From Baffinella frigidus (lineage: Eukaryota; Cryptophyceae; Cryptomonadales; Baffinellaceae), in assembly GCA_026770585.1 (NCBI GenBank), contig MU646649.1, positions 21,564 to 34,063 of the forward strand: a DNA stretch of 12,500 bases, read 5' to 3'. A model generated the notes under the pieces. The model worked only from the letters and a program-made list of their open reading frames with translations. It searched no databases and was not told the DNA's origin. The position numbers and the translations under genes were made by a program. The first letter of the stretch is position 1; every line of letters begins with the position of its first letter. This document shows, piece after piece, positions 11,990 through 12,500 of the stretch.

Positions 11990-12120
11990 TACACTGTTTC
12001 TTTTTCAGAATCTGGCAACGAAAATCACTGCATAAATGCTTCAATATTACTAGTGAGAACGAATTGTGCAGTAATTTTTGTTGCCAGTTTCTGAAAGAAA
12101 AATCAGTTTCCCCGGATGAA
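11985..12120. mobile_element. TIR element, family A copy 3
   Basis: TTTTTCAGAATCTGGCAACG plus AAAATCACTGCA (12000-12031) pairs with TGCAGTAATTTTTGTTGCCA followed by GTTTCTGAAAGAAA (12067-12100). It is followed by CAGTTTCCCCGGATGAAAA, as in copy 2. The centre has TATTACTAGTGAG. It starts next to GGTACACTG, the donor of the exon copy at 11932. Confidence 0.78.
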
Positions 12121-12500
12121 AATCCTGGACCCTAAACCATAGTGGCCAGGGGGTAGGGGGGATGGTTTTAGCGCCCTTTAGTGTTTAGGGTCCAGGGGTT
12201 TAGGGTTCAGGGCTGGTCGATCCGCTCGACATATTCGCACTCTGCACCCGGAGGCGAACAGGTCTACGTTTCGCGAAGACACTATTTATGTCTTTGGAAA
12301 CGTTGCGTTTTTTACATAAATTGGCGAAATTTGGCGAGATTGATCGAAATCATCGCAAACGAACCCAAATTTGAATTCTTTCTTTCGAATCAAGGCGCGG
12401 ATTTAAAAGGACGCAGACCTGCCCGGGTGCGGATCCTTGGAATCAACTGGGTCTTCCTCCATTTTCGATTTGATCCAACCCCCCTGGTGTCACAGGCAGT
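12121..12500. other. 3' flank without recognised gene
   Basis: A short block at 12178-12212 carries GTTTAGGGTCCAGGGGTTTAGGGTTCAGGG-type words in the reverse orientation. The rest is AT-richer unique sequence with GGCGAAATTTGGCGAG and similar small duplications. No G5 exon of the gelsolin gene is recognised before the end. Confidence 0.5.

Noticed and set aside
1-12500. True chromosome-end telomere
   Set aside because: Arrays are degenerate, interrupted by exons and mobile elements and scattered along a gene; no long terminal perfect CCCTAAA run is seen.

Overview
The window is eukaryotic nuclear DNA carrying part of one large, intron-rich gene on the + strand. Its short exons encode a gelsolin/villin-superfamily (actin-binding) protein. 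No bacterial gene, RNA gene, CRISPR array or complete transposase is visible. The exons are GC-rich at third positions, follow AG...GT splice rules and join in compatible phases. The introns hold degenerate telomere-type repeats (CCCTAAA and variants such as CCCTACA, CCCTGAA, CCCGAAA, CCCCAAA, CCATAAA) plus short elements with terminal inverted repeats. The repeat word, the villin-like domain order and the intron-resident TIR elements point to an alga with a large repeat-rich genome. A prasinophyte green alga such as Cymbomonas is my best guess; a dinoflagellate or another alga with TTTAGGG telomeres is possible. I cannot prove the taxon from the window.

Layout: 599-1077 holds two exons of the first gelsolin repeat (G1). 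2394-3586 holds the G1/G2 linker and the first part of G2. 3587-5985 has no convincing exon, and most of the G2 core is missing; it carries several inverted-repeat elements. 5986-8840 holds the G2/G3 linker and a nearly complete G3 in five phase-compatible exons. 9368-10064 holds two or three short linker exons inside long CCCTAAA-type arrays. 10374-11597 holds four exons of G4. 11598-12500 has duplicated exon edges, a TIR element and non-coding sequence. The exons fit plant/algal villin order (G1-G2-G3-linker-G4), and the gene runs off at least the 3' side (G5, G6 and any headpiece are not here).

The most interesting point is how the introns are built. For most exons, pieces of the exon's 5' edge (with acceptor) lie upstream of it and pieces of its 3' edge (with donor) lie downstream, so each exon is flanked by broken copies of its own borders. 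This is what local tandem duplications across splice junctions would leave. The bulk intron filler on the sense strand (CCCTAAA and most variants) contains neither GT nor AG, so it can grow without making new splice sites. Several TIR elements lie in the introns, and two of them end next to AG acceptors, resembling introner-type elements.
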